Positions 1 through 9,886 of a DNA stretch of 64,000 nucleotides are shown in pieces; within the stretch, counting starts at the first letter, position 1, and each line of letters opens with the position of its first letter. This DNA is from Elgaria multicarinata webbii. Lineage: Eukaryota > Chordata > Lepidosauria > Squamata > Anguidae. The notes under the pieces were generated by a model, which worked only from the letters and a program-made list of their open reading frames with translations, was not told the DNA's origin and ran no database searches. The position numbers were made by a program, and so were the translations under genes. The stretch lies in the NCBI RefSeq assembly GCF_023053635.1, contig NC_086182.1, positions 1,439,001 through 1,503,000 of the forward strand. The letters are read 5' to 3'.

Positions 1-570
1 GCGAGTCCATGGGTCTTCACGACATACTTGGGTTTCAATCCCACACAGCAGGGAGTCTCCCACAACGACTACTCTTCACTTCTTCTTGGTTGACCTACCT
101 TCTGTCCCTTGGTCACTGTTGCATGGTGTCTCCTGTACTTCCTCCTCTGCAAACTGTCCTTCAGTCTCATTCTCCAGAAGCTGAAAGCGGTTGCTTAACT
201 CCAATGGCCCCACCGGTGCAGAACGCCCTCTAATTCCTCCTCTCCTAACTGTCACTCTTTTCCAAGGAGTTTCCTCTTCATTGGCTTTCCTCCCCTCAGC
301 ATATTCCACTTCGGCTTCAGCTGGCTGTTGTTCTTCAATCTCATGTGCTTCTTGTTGCTGTTGCAGTTCCACCGTTCGGTCTAAGAACTCCTCGACTTCT
401 CTTATTCCTTGGAGGGTGGACACTCGCTGCTCAAGTCCCCTCACTTTTTCTTCCAAAAGTGCCACCAGCTTGCACTTGTTGCAGGTATACGCCATGTTGA
501 GCTCAGGCAGAAACACGAACATTGCACACCCTTTGCAGGTCACCACCTCTAGGGACTCCTTTCCATCCAT
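1..570 (-). CDS. CR1 ORF1 protein, N-terminal part (PHD-like zinc region, coiled coil, start of GDSL esterase)
   Basis: The frame opens at the ATG at 570 and runs 164 codons to a TGA ending at 76. It has a cysteine pair CKGC near residues 12-15 and a second pair CNKC near 30-33. A heptad-rich coiled coil spans about 35-75, followed by a basic linker. After the TGA the same frame continues with RVVVVGDSLL, which looks like block I (the GDS serine) of an SGNH/GDSL esterase. PHD-like and esterase domains are known in ORF1 of CR1-clade LINEs. The TGA is the only in-frame break seen and could be a decayed CGA codon. The protein is cut by the window edge and is not a host gene. Confidence 0.6.
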
Positions 571-1075
571 ATTGTCGATTTCTGCTTTGGTTTTTTTCCT
601 TTTTGATTATAGTAGAATTGCCTTTGCTTTGTTGTGTCCTCTCTGAAGGTACACAACTATATGAGGATGTCTTAAGGGAAAGTAATCTTTTGGGGTTTTT
701 TTGCTTTTGTTTGGTGGTGGTTTTGTGGGGTTTTTTTCTCTTTATGTTTTTCTTTTTTTTTTTTTCCACCTCTTTTTTATTTTTATTTTTTATTATTTTA
801 TTTATTTTTTAAGAGGCCTCCCCCTTGACCCCCCCTGTCAAACTCCTGTTTGCTCTTCCTGTTAGCTCGCTCCCTGTTCGCTCGCTCCCTGGGAATCTGG
901 CTTACTTTTATAGCTCCTACTTGAGCTGGGCCAGCTGCTCTTCCCTGCTTCTGCTTAGCTCCAAGTCAGGAACCAGAATGAGGTCACTGAAATGCCAACA
1001 ACAATCAACAACAATCAACAGCAATTAGGCACTGATTGCTGAGTCCAACTGACAATCAGGCCACTCCCCCTTCAC
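1..1075 (-). mobile_element. CR1 LINE, 5' end (5' UTR plus start of ORF1), runs off the left edge
   Basis: On the minus strand this reads as the 5' part of a CR1-clade LINE. About 500 bp of 5' UTR (1075 down to 571) has a TATA-like CTATAAAAG near 917-909 and an A-rich stretch near 720-810. ORF1 follows. CR1 copies are usually cut at the 5' end, so a copy with its own leader is uncommon. The rest of the element lies left of position 1, so full length cannot be judged. Its 5' end abuts the 3' fragment of another CR1 at 1076, which lacks its terminal tail, so the two are probably nested or rearranged. Confidence 0.72.
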
Positions 1076-1250
1076 CCTAAAGGGCTCTTAGAATCCACCC
1101 TAAAGCATCCCTGAGAGATGGCTGTCCAGCTGCCTCTTGAAGGCCTCTAGTGTGGGAGAGCCCACAACCTCCCTAGGTAACTGATTCCATTGTCTACTAC
1201 TGATCACCCAATCAAGGAGAAGACGAGGACAAAACTTTTGAGAAACTAAA
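1076..1250 (-). mobile_element. CR1 LINE 3' fragment with an inversion junction
   Basis: Minus-strand positions 1190-1076 encode the CR1 ORF2 C-terminus ([13 protein letters not shown], then FKRQLDSHLSGML). At about 1190-1200 the sequence switches to the opposite strand of a different CR1 part. Positions 1192-1247 match the CR1 endonuclease start ([15 protein letters not shown] in the related copy at 43.9 kb). The usual 75-bp CR1 3' tail is missing on the left side. Confidence 0.65.
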
Positions 1251-1640
1251 GCTGACCCAAGGCCCATGTAGCCCATCATCTGGTTCTCCACAACAGCCAT
1301 CCAGATGCCTCCAGGAAGCCCAGCAGCAGGGCAGGAATTGGTTCTCAGAGGCAGGAGGTGCCATACAGCCATCGTGATACTAGCCATTGCTAGATTCATA
1401 TTGTTTTGATCTGTCCACTCCCTTTTTCAAGCCATCTAAGTCTTCTTGTCAGCAAATTCCATAAATTATTTATTTAGAAATTCCTACTCTGCTTTTCATA
1501 GAATCAAGAGATGGAAGGGGTCACTTAGGCCATTGAATCCAACCCCTTGCTCAGTCCTTTATAAACAAATTCAAAGTGCCTTGCAAGATTATCAATTTCA
1601 CTGGGCTGGCTCACCCCTCCAAGTTCTAGTATTATGACTG
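1251..1640 (-). repeat. Old LINE/SINE-derived tail sequence and a CR1 3' tail
   Basis: 1255-1430 resembles, in reverse, a repeat tail seen in many reptiles (reverse of a GGGCTAGATGGGCC-like core). 1497-1560 is a diverged minus-strand CR1 3' end (reverse of the TTGGACTCGATGGCC / CCTTCCAACTCT motif). Both are old and fragmentary. No host exon is visible here. Confidence 0.45.
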
Positions 1641-1708
1641 GAGAGGAAGAAAAGCCCCTCTTCCCACTTTCTCCACACCATACACCTCTGTTAGCCCTCC
1701 TCTCTTAG

Positions 1709-1891
1709 GGTAGGGGCTGTGGCTCTGTGGTAGAGCACTTTCTTTGCATGCAAAAGGTCCCAGGTTCAAGTCCTGCCATCTCCAATCAGGGCTAGGAAAA
1801 CTCCTGCTGAAACCCTGAGCGCCATGGCTGCCAGTCACTGTCATTGAGATGGGCCAAGCGTCTGACTCCAAATAAGGCAGCTTCCTCACTT
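1709..1891 (+). mobile_element. tRNA-derived SINE, family A
   Basis: The tRNA-like head has a box A (GGCTCTGTGGTAGAGCAC) and a box B (GGTTCAAGTCC). A body and a tail ending ATAAGGCAGCTTCCTCA follow. The same family recurs at 27.07, 37.69 (reverse) and 50.39 kb. This layout is common in squamate genomes; I do not assign a library name. It lies in the last intron of C2orf68. Confidence 0.7.
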
Positions 1892-2129
1892 CCTTTAGTT
1901 GTCTTTTTTCTTACCTGGCTAGTTCCCAAGGGGCTTTTGAAAGGTAGGACCCCAAGGAATGGTTACCTATGAGCGTCCAACCAGTGATTCCAGGGGTGTG
2001 AGTCTGCATGGGGGGTGGGGGAATTCCTTGGATTTGATTCCAGAAGTTTCCCTGCTTGTCTATCATCCCCTGGGCACAGATGTTTTACACCAAATCCTTT
2101 CTTAATTGGCTCTTTATTCCTTCATGCAG

Positions 2130-2252
2130 GACAATGATCCAGATGAGGTGGTTGAGAAAGTCAGTGCCCAAAACCAGCTGGAACCGGCTTTGCGTGAGGC
2201 CCTGAGGCAGCGGGTGCAGGAGGAATTGGAGAAGCGGCAGGTGAAGCGCTGA
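2130..2252 (+). CDS. C2orf68: C2orf68 orthologue (UPF0561 family), last coding exon
   Basis: A polypyrimidine tract and TTCATGCAG acceptor end at 2129. An open frame of 40 codons then ends in TGA at 2250-2252. The peptide starts DNDPDEVVEKVSAQ and ends REALRQRVQEELEKRQVKR. This parallels the human C2orf68 C-terminus as I recall it (DDPGKVSEKVSAH, then REALKLRIQEEIAKRQSQH). The function of the family is unknown. Earlier exons lie left of the window. Its place directly upstream of TMEM150A in the same orientation matches human order, which strengthens the call. Exon phase is inferred from the match, because the preceding exon is not visible. Confidence 0.85.
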   Translation, partial: DNDPDEVVEKVSAQNQLEPALREALRQRVQEELEKRQVKR

Positions 2253-3215
2253 TGACTTCACAGGGAGGCCTGTACTGTCTGCTTAGCTGGGAAATACTTT
2301 AGGGAAACTTGTCCCATGACTGCTGGCTTGGAAGCTTCAGGAGGGTCAGGGCATTAGCTGGACCCTGTTACTGGCATAAGGAAGCACCGTCCTTCGTGGT
2401 TCCACCTCTGCCTCCTTCCTAGTAATGGCTGAGACATGGTTGTCTGTGTCCTAGATGAGGGGTTGAAGGAGCAGTGGCTGCAGGGAGATCATCTCTGGTG
2501 GGTCTGGTTGGGAGAGCTACACAGAAAGGATTAGTTCCGCTGAAACCTGGTCAGATGACTCCTTAGAGCCCTTAGGTAGGTCTCATCACCTACCCTACTA
2601 GCCTCTTTTGTGAGTAGCTAAGCTGCTGGCTATTGTATCTTTAGAAATTAGGCAATTCAGGCCAAGGCGGACAATCACATCACTGTTCAACAACTTTCCT
2701 GCAGATGAAAGGTACCTGAACCTAACTATTAGCACTGGGGAGAGCACTTGGAACATTCTCCCCCATCTGCCTGGGTCAGAACCTGCAGGAGCCAATTTAC
2801 TGCTAGAATTCCCTAAGATGATTGTGATATAACCCTGCATTACGTTGTGGGGGAGGCAGTCTACAAAGAGTAATGGAGAGACGGCTGCTGGGCAGTGCAG
2901 GAGGCATTGGCTGTTCAGGGGCTGTGGGTGTTCACAAGCCTTCTGTGGCATGCGCCTGGTCCAGACTTGCATATGTCATCCTCTAGTATCTTGCTTTCAG
3001 ATCAGCCAGTAGAACTTCCTACCCCAGTAGAAAATAAGGGTGCATAGGTTGACTGGTTGGCATTGATAGGATGTGAAGTTGTTGGGCTTAATTTGGCCTT
3101 TGCTGGAATCTTCTGAGGCTGGGATGCTGGTGTGTTGTACACTTCTCACTAAAAACACACGTTCAGAAACATGGCAGATTATTGTAAATAAACACATGCA
3201 ACTTGCAGTTCCTGT
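2253..3215 (+). other. C2orf68: C2orf68 3' UTR with poly(A) signal
   Basis: No other gene is visible between the stop codon and the first AATAAA at 3187-3192. A 3' UTR of about 950 bp ending near 3210 is the simplest reading. No repeats are evident inside it, as expected for an exonic stretch. The exact cleavage site is inferred. Confidence 0.55.
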
Positions 3216-3336
3216 TAGTCCTTTGCTGCATCGAAGAGCAGAATCCTGGGATTTGTTCTGTATGCTGCCCCCGTTCCTCTCCCCATGGAATGTACAAATC
3301 TTTCCAGCTTCCTGTGTTTCCTGATGCAATTCTTAG

Positions 3337-3632
3337 GCCTGGTTTGCACATAAAGGCAACCCATAGGGTCAAGCATGAGCGAGTGGCCTCAATCCTCTTT
3401 GCTAAGCAACCCAGAAAGGCTCTATTCTTGGGGCGCTAGTTGTGATGCCTGAACCTGGCTGTCTGGATTGTTTGAACCACAGAGTTTGAACCCCTCAACA
3501 TCACAACTGTCGGGTTCAAACATCACAACTAACCATCGCGATACGAAGCATTCCTGGGTTGTTTAGCAAAGTGGATGCAAAGAAGTGGCCAGCAGATGGA
3601 AGGGTCCTGTGGTGTTACACACGAACCAGGTC
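3337..3632. mobile_element. Short inverted-repeat DNA transposon
   Basis: The ends are inverted copies: GCCTGGTTTGCACATAA at the left, and ACACACGAACCAGGTC at the right, which reverse-complements to GACCTGGTTCGTGTGT. The interior has a GGGTTCAAACATCACAAC segment and a TTTAGCAAAGTGGA segment, related to parts of 29.34-29.54 kb. It has no coding capacity. The superfamily is not resolved because no clear target duplication was found. Confidence 0.5.
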
Positions 3633-3867
3633 ATTGTCTCCTTTTATATTCCAATTATTACGGGATTCATATAAAATATCCAACTTGCAACCATGTTTAT
3701 GTTAAAATCTACTTTGTGACTATAGAAATGGGAGGCTGCTTCATAACAGCTTAGACTATTTGCCCAGTGGCTGCTTCTGTCTGGCAGCAGCTCCCCAGGG
3801 TCTCAGGCCCAGAAAGCTCTTTCCCATCCCCCTGCTGTCTTGAACCCTTTGAGCTGAAGATGCCAAT

Positions 3868-3910
3868 GATTTATTTATTTAATGTATTTATAGGCCACTT
3901 CTCAGGGCCA
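3868..3910 (-). repeat. LINE 3' tail scrap
   Basis: ATTTATTTATTTAATGTATTTATAGGCCACTT resembles the reverse of the L2-type 3' tail seen at 8.48, 11.0 and 39.96 kb. It is about 40 bp. Nothing else is recognised from 3633 to 3985. Confidence 0.35.
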
Positions 3911-4170
3911 GGCCCTTGCAAAGGGGCATCTACGATAGAGAAGTTATATAGATGAAAATCTGATACGGTACTTCAAAATCAGTACAATTCTTTGAGAGTG
4001 TCAACAAGCAGATGAATAAGAATGAGTTCGTAGATATTATTTACTCAGACTTTTAAAAAGCTTTTGACAAAGTCCTCACCAAAGACTCCTGAGCAAACTA
4101 ATCAGTCAGGGAATAAGAGGACCAGTAACTCTTATGGGTCAGTAACTGGTTAGAGAGTAGGAATAAAGCA

Positions 4171-4520
4171 GGGGTGTAGAACTTCAAGCTCGGGGCCCAA
4201 AACTGACCCTCCTGGGGTCCCAATCCAGCCCTCCGGGGTCCTCTGGATGGAGATGTCCGCTGGCCTCAGCCCCTTTCCCTCAACCACTGAATTTTTGGTG
4301 GTTTTGCAGGTGTTCCAGTTTCCTCATCTCAGAGGGCGAAATGCTGCTTCTATGCTAACATTACTGGTACTAAGAACTCTAAGCTGAAATTGCTGGCCCG
4401 TTTGCCCTGGCCCTTTCCGCTGTTGTCTCCACCCCCGCTGGAATGCTGCCCTGAAACCTGCTCTGAAAGGGAATTCGGTCTCCGGCTGAAAGAGGTTCTA
4501 CCCTCCCCCCACCCCAACAA
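4171..4520. mobile_element. hAT-like non-autonomous DNA transposon
   Basis: The left end CAGGGGTGTAGAACTTC is typical of hAT termini (CAGGGGT). The right end GGTTCTACCCTCCCC is a diverged inverted copy. It interrupts the LINE at 3985-5790. The right border is approximate and no convincing target duplication was seen. Confidence 0.5.
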
Positions 4521-4787
4521 ACAACAAATGGTCAATTCTTGCAACGGAGGGGTGTAAACATTGGGGTCCCACAAGGAACTGCATTGGGAACAGGGCTTTT
4601 TAACTTGTTCAGAAATTATCTGGAATCAGGAGTAAGCGGTGAAGTTGCCACGTTTACTGATAACACCAAATTAGTTAGATTGGTTAAAACAAAAAGGGGT
4701 TGGAAATGCCTCCAAATTGAGAGAATGGGCATCCAAATGGCCAACGCAGGACAATGTAAGCAAATGTAAAATGATGCGCATTTATGG

Positions 4788-5536
4788 GATGGTGTAAAAG
4801 CCGGAACGGAACAGGCTGGAACGACTGCATTATATTAAAAAAAACCATACCAAAAACAGGGGCATGTGTTAGCAACACTTGGGAACAATATTTTAGGAAT
4901 AAAACCATTGCAATATTATATCACTATTAACCCCAGAACTCCCAAAACAACATCCGGAACAGAATGGGATGGCCAGAATGGCCACTTCTGAACAAGCGAT
5001 ATCAACCAAACTCCCCAGTCACACTTAACTCCATGGCAGGGATGCAATAAGCCACAAAATGTCCAAACACACTGCGTTCCTATACCCGTTCCGTGCATAG
5101 CGCATATTGCAAAAAACGGGCCGGAACAGCAGCTTCCAAGTGAGGTAGGTCAACCAAACTCACCAGATGCACATTACTAGGTGGGACAAATATAAAAAGC
5201 TCCAAAAATTGCCCCAAAACCACGTTCCGATACCCGTTCCGGGCAAAAGTCCGTATTGCGCAAACAGGCCATAACGGCAGCTTCCCAATGGGTTAAATCA
5301 ACCAAACTCACCAGATGCACATTACTAAGTGGGACAGATGTGCACCGAAACCACATTCAGATACCAGTTTCGGGCGAAAGTCCATATTGCGCAAAATGGG
5401 ATGTCCCATCTTAATGTGCATCTGGTGAGTTTGGTTGACCTACCTCACTTGGAAGCATGCCCCTGTTTTTGGTATGTTTTTTTTAATATAATACGGTCGT
5501 TCCAGCCTGTTCCGTTCCGGCTTTTACACCGTCCCC
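4788..5536. mobile_element. DNA transposon with about 75-bp inverted ends and 148-bp internal tandem repeats
   Basis: The terminal arms at 4788-4865 and 5461-5536 are inverted copies starting near GGTGTAAAAGCCGGAACGG and continuing past AACAGGCTGGAACGAC. The direct repeat GCATTTATGG flanks it at 4778-4787 and 5537-5546, which fits an 8-10 bp target duplication. Inside, CAACCAAACTC begins at 5003, 5151 and 5299, a 148-bp period. Part of the unit also recurs inverted at 5421-5450. Long arms and a duplication of this size suggest a Mutator-like or hAT-type non-autonomous element. There is no coding region. Confidence 0.7.
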
Positions 5537-5855
5537 GCATTTATGGCAAAAAAAGAAAAGAAAAATCTTCCTAACTTCACATACAGGCTGCTGAGGGCGG
5601 AGCTGGAGGTGACTGACCAGGGAAGGGATCTTGGGGTTGTGGTACTTTGCTCAATGGAAACACTGGCCGTCGCGGGGCTGCTTGGGGAAAAGATAATCCC
5701 GTGTTGGGTACAATTGGGAAGCAACTGAAAACAAGTGCTGCCTGTATCACAATGGCCTTCTACAGAACTCTTGTGCAACACATCGGCCCGTTTTCCGCGG
5801 GCATTTGCTCCCCCGGGGCGGGCACGAGTGAGAGGCGGCGTCCATCTGGAGCAAG

Positions 5856-6464
5856 CAGGGCCGGTGCTACCATAGAGGCCGCTCAGGCGGCCGCCTAGAG
5901 CACCAATCTAAGAGGGGCGCCGGGCACAGCACTCAGGTGCGTTGGCTGTGAGCTGGGCCAGCCCAAGGATTCAGCTGGGCCTGGGCAGGCAAGATGGCGC
6001 CCCGCGCCCACCCAGCTGAAGCGAAGCCAGGGACGCTGGGGTGGGGCGGCTCCAAGTTCAGACTTCCGGAACGCGCCCGGAAGAGAGACAGAGAGAGAGA
6101 ATGTATGGGTGAATGGGGTGCATCATGGGGTCTTTGAGTGAATGCATGTGTTTGGAGTGAGTGATGCTGAGTGTGTGTGTGCGCGTGCACGCGCATGTGA
6201 GTTGGGGGGGGATGATTTGGAGGTGATATTCCTATTAAATAACGCATTTTAGACCCATAGACGTTCCTTTCCAATTTGTTTGCTATAATTGGCATGACAT
6301 ATTTCTTGCACTTTAAAATAAATTTAGCAGTTTCAAGTTTTGTGCTTATTTTTTCCAGGAAACATGTTCTTAAAAATCAAAGTTGGCATTTTTTGCGGGC
6401 TGGGTGGGTGGGGTGAAAGTAGCTCACCTTGCCTAGGGCGCAAAATAGTCTGGCACCGGCCTTG
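5856..6464 (+). mobile_element. hAT non-autonomous DNA transposon, copy 1
   Basis: The ends are CAGGGCCGGTGC and GGCACCGGCCTTG (inverted). An exact 8-bp target duplication GGAGCAAG lies at 5848-5855 and 6465-6472, the hallmark of hAT. The 609-bp body has a CpG-rich left part, a GT-rich run near 6170-6210 and an AT-rich right part. A second copy lies inverted at 32130-32716. It has no transposase frame and sits at the left edge of the CpG island at 6.5 kb. Confidence 0.85.
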
Positions 6465-6479
6465 GGAGCAAGGGGCCAT

Positions 6480-7960
6480 TTCGGCCGTTGACGCCAACCC
6501 CTTGCCGGGCGCCCTTCGTGCGCAGGAGCCCCGCTCGGCCAGCGCGGCGCGCCTGCCTGCTTGCAGGCCAGCGCTGCCCCTGGGGCTGGCGCGCCGGCGA
6601 AGCGAAGCGGGTCTGCCACGAGGCGCCCTGCGGGCTCTGCATAGGCCCAGGCGGGGCTCTTCGGGCCAAGCTCGTCCCAAACCAAACGCCACAGGTGCAG
6701 CACGGGAGGAGGCCCGCCGAGTTGGAGAGACCTCGCCGCGGCCCAAGGGCGAGGCTTGGCTGGCAGGGGCCGCCGCCGGAAAGAGTTGGCAATGGCGGCT
6801 TCTCCAACGTGAACTCGGAAATCCCCACTGGAGAGCGTGGGCGCGTCCCTCTACACTCTTCCTAGCTCTGTGCTAAGAAAGGACGGTCCGATGGAAGGGG
6901 GCTCTCTGGGAAAGGCGGGGCGGGGGGGAAACAAAACTACATTTCCCGCCTCCCCCCGCGCGCGCCCCGCCCCGTCCGCCCGGGCTTGCGGGAGGGGAGG
7001 ACCAGGTCTGGTCACCTGGGTGGGCGGCTGGGGAAGGGGCGAGGCCGGCCCGGCCCTTGGAAGGCCTGCTGCGACGGGGCGGCGGCGGCGGCGCTGCTGC
7101 TCCTGGTCAGGCACCCGGTAAGGCTGTTGCGCCCGGGCGGCGCCCTCGCACTGCTCCTCCCTCCCTGGGCAAACAGGCGCGCGGCGCTTCCCCTGGTGAA
7201 TGGCTGCCTGCTGACAAGCGCGGCGGCGCTCCCCTCCCCCCGCCTCGCCGGTGCCGCTTTCGACGGGGTGCCCCGGAGGCGAGGGAGCCTCTTGCCGCCG
7301 GTCCTGCCCTCGAGAACCCCGCGCCGAGAGCGTTGCGGTGCGGCCGCCGCGCGCCTCGTCCAGGCCCGGGGGCTCTTGCTCCCGGGAGCTGCTCGTGGGC
7401 AGCGGGGATGCCGGCTGTTCCCTTGGCCCTTGTCGCCCGGCTCGGCCTTGGCCCCAGCGCCGCTCGTTCCCCGGGCAGGTGGGCAGGTGGGCAGGTAGGC
7501 TGGCGGCCCTGGCGCTGGTCCGCGCCTTCCGCGACCCAGCAGCAGGGCGTCGGGGGTCGGTGCCCGGGCCCGGCGGCAGCAGCAGCAGCTGCAGCAGAAG
7601 CAGCGCTGAGCCGAAGGCAGAGCCCGGGGCCCGGGCGGCGCTTGCTCAGCCAGCCGCGTGGCATGGGCATGGACGGGGCGGGGGCGAAGCGGCTTCCCCC
7701 GGGCGGCGCGTTCGCTGGCGAGCGCGGCTGCAGCGGCGCCACAGCGAGGGAGGGAGGGAGGCGCCCGGAGGGGCAGGCGGGTCGCCCCTTCCTCGCCAGG
7801 CAGCCGCTGGAGCGCAGCGGGGGGCCCCGGGGCATCGGCTGCTTGTCGGGAGAGCCGCGGGGGCGACAGTGGGAGGAACTGAAACGCTGTTGAGTCGGGC
7901 CATGGGGGAAAGAGGGGCTGGGGAAGAGGAGCAGAGACCCGAACCCAAGGTAGGAGGGGT
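6480..7960 (+). promoter_or_regulatory. TMEM150A: CpG island, probable TMEM150A promoter and 5' exon
   Basis: This is about 1.5 kb of very GC- and CpG-rich DNA with GC boxes (for example GGGGCGGGG near 6916). It lies upstream of TMEM150A, with no other gene start in between. A candidate first exon ends at 7949 with a good donor (CCCAAG then GTAGGA). Joined to the acceptor at 18041, it would carry 5' UTR into the exon holding the known start codon. Several long open frames here are GC-rich artefacts. Confidence 0.6.
7902..7949 (+). other. TMEM150A: Candidate TMEM150A exon 1 end (possible in-frame N-terminal extension)
   Basis: An ATG in good context (GGGCCATGG) at 7902 opens 16 codons (MGERGAGEEEQRPEPK) up to a donor at 7950. 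The exon beginning at 18042 has nine open codons in the same frame before the canonical ATG at 18069. Splicing would therefore give a 25-residue extension. The usual family start is at 18069, so this exon may be 5' UTR only. Confidence 0.35.
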
Positions 7961-8042
7961 CTGTGTGGTCGGTTGTAGTCAGTGTCTCCTAGATAGTTTG
8001 TTTCAACTCCTCAGCCGCTTCTGGCCTCAATGCATAACATCT

Positions 8043-8063
8043 GCCGCCGCCGCCGCCGCCGCC
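8043..8063. repeat. (CCG)n microsatellite
   Basis: Seven perfect CCG units just outside the CpG island. Confidence 0.9.
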
Positions 8064-8469
8064 AATATTACATTGTGTCAGAAGAGAATCTGAAAGAAAA
8101 GCAGGGGAGCAAACATCCGCCCCCCCCCCCTTCTAACCCAGAAAAGTTGAACTGTTGAAGGAGGATGGAGGGGAGATTTATTGCGCTGTATAAGAAAGAT
8201 GAGAGGCTTCAGGTGGCAAGAGAGGTGCTTAATCCTTATCTCTGTTGGCCTCATTGGAGAAGTCAGAAATCAAGTTTTGATACTTTTGAAGCATGCTATG
8301 CACCTAGAAGAGATGTGTGTGAAAGGCGTCAACATAGATCTACATGTTACCGAAAGCAGCTGACACAACTGTGAGCTTGTGGAGCTGTTTGAATTGCTTG
8401 TGAAAGATCTGACAGTGTGGCAGGAAGGCAAATGAAATGGCTAAAAAGCTCTTGCGTGGGCCAAGGAAA

Positions 8470-8880
8470 GGGGGGGGGGAACGTTAAACTTCTTTATATT
8501 TTTATAGACCACTTTTCTGCATATCTGCAATTAAAGTGGTGTAAAATTAAAATCAGTAAAACAAATCAATTAAAACCACACACACCAGTCAATACATCAC
8601 ACACTAAAAGGCAGGGGCAGGGAGCAGACTCCAAATACCTGTTTGGAAAAACAACAACCCTTAAATAATAGAATTGGGAGAACCTCAAAGGTCACTTAGT
8701 CAACCCTCTGCTAATTCAGGTAATCTGCCGCTACCACACCCTGATAGGTAGCTCTCCAGGTATTGCTTAAGAATCTCTAACCAAGGAGAGTGCGGCATCT
8801 CCCAAGGCAAAGGCTTCCATTGTCCAACAGCTCATAATATCAAGAGAGTCTTCTTAGCAGCCTTCCTAAAGGAAGGTTTA
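8470..8880 (-). repeat. L2-like tail followed by old CR1 3' fragment
   Basis: 8485-8665 resembles the A-rich reverse L2-type tail (TTTATAGACCACTTTTCTGCA). 8685-8880 is a diverged minus-strand CR1 3' end, with the reverse of CCATTGTCC and of the LINE C-terminal block. No gene is visible. 8881-9886 has no recognised feature apart from paired AAACCATGGTTTGTT motifs near 9355-9420. Confidence 0.4.
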
Positions 8881-9886
8881 GAACTGGCTTGCCTCATGCT
8901 ACTGGAGCCCCAGACAGAGAGTTCTGCAAAGTTCCTCAAAAGAGGCCAAGGCTTGCTGTAACAGCATTTCTATCCAGCACTTGGGAAAGATTGCAGGAAA
9001 TGCCAACACTTCATTTGACCTAAAGAGAGAGAGAATCTCAAGGCAAAGATATGTTTATACTTGCAGAAACAAATGAGTTCTTGCACAACGTCTTCATCAG
9101 TGTACTGAACTTCGCCACTCTGGAAGATGTATGTGTGGGAGGGTGAGCTTCTTATAAATGATCACACAACAGTGTTGTTGTTGTTTTGTTTTTAAAAACA
9201 AATGTCTTAAAAAAAACACCTACCTCATAAAGCAATGCAAGCTGAACCAGTTCAGCATTACAACACGAGATTAGAAATGTTCTCTGGGAAAGACCGCAAG
9301 CGTTTCATAAATGTAGACCTGGTTCACACATAATGCTAACTCGTGGTTTATTTAAACCATGGTTTGTTGCCCTATCCAGGGTTTGTCTGGCAGACGATTG
9401 AACAAACCATGGTTTGTTTTTGCAGAGCCTGCGTTGTTTGTTTCCCTCTTCCTTTGCTTACTCCCTTTCAGTACAAGGTTCTCAAAAGCCTTTGCGGCAC
9501 TGCAACACAGGCTTGTAAGGAATCCAAGGCTGTTGTTTTTTACCACTCTTGCTCACCACCTCTGTAGGCTGGTGAAACTAGCCATGAATGCACACTGCCA
9601 ACTCACACAATACTTCATTTCTCTCTCCTTTTAAGATTTCCCTTCGACTCTCTCTCGCAAAACACCTCCATCCCCCAACACCTCCAGCCCTGGTCACTTC
9701 ACAGCCCTCCCATCTTCACATGGCTCTCCCAATCCCAGCCGTGACTGCCCATCCTGGACTTTGGGTTCCCCACAGTCTTGCTCAACCTCGCTGTCACTCT
9801 CCTGCCAGCTCCCCAAACTCCCTGTCACTCTCCCTGTCCAAGACCCTGTCATCCTGCAGACCTGCCCAGTTCTGGTTGACTCACAG

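Larger units (their letters stand above)
3985..5790 (+). mobile_element. Degraded CR1-like LINE, split by two DNA transposons
   Basis: Three pieces in one orientation make one reverse-transcriptase region. 3985-4170 contains FVDIIYSDF and KAFDKV. 4540-4785 contains GVPQGTALGTGLFN and a decayed active-site stretch ATFTDNTKL. 5547-5790 contains RLLRAELEVTDQG, DLGVVV and the thumb-like LGTIGKQLKTSAACI. Frames are broken repeatedly and the copy differs clearly from the younger CR1s elsewhere in the window, so it is old. The breaks at 4171-4520 and 4788-5536 are later insertions. Confidence 0.6.

Noticed and set aside
1709-1891. A tRNA gene, suggested by box A and box B
   Set aside because: There is no cloverleaf with a proper anticodon stem and acceptor. 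The same head recurs with a fixed SINE body elsewhere in the window.
5003-5450. CRISPR-like evenly spaced repeats (148-bp period)
   Set aside because: The units are long, diverged and tandem, without short identical repeats and unique spacers, and sit in a DNA transposon of a vertebrate.
6986-8093. Several 170-280-codon frames on both strands
   Set aside because: Same CpG-island effect. Compositions are biased and mutually overlapping, with no family similarity.
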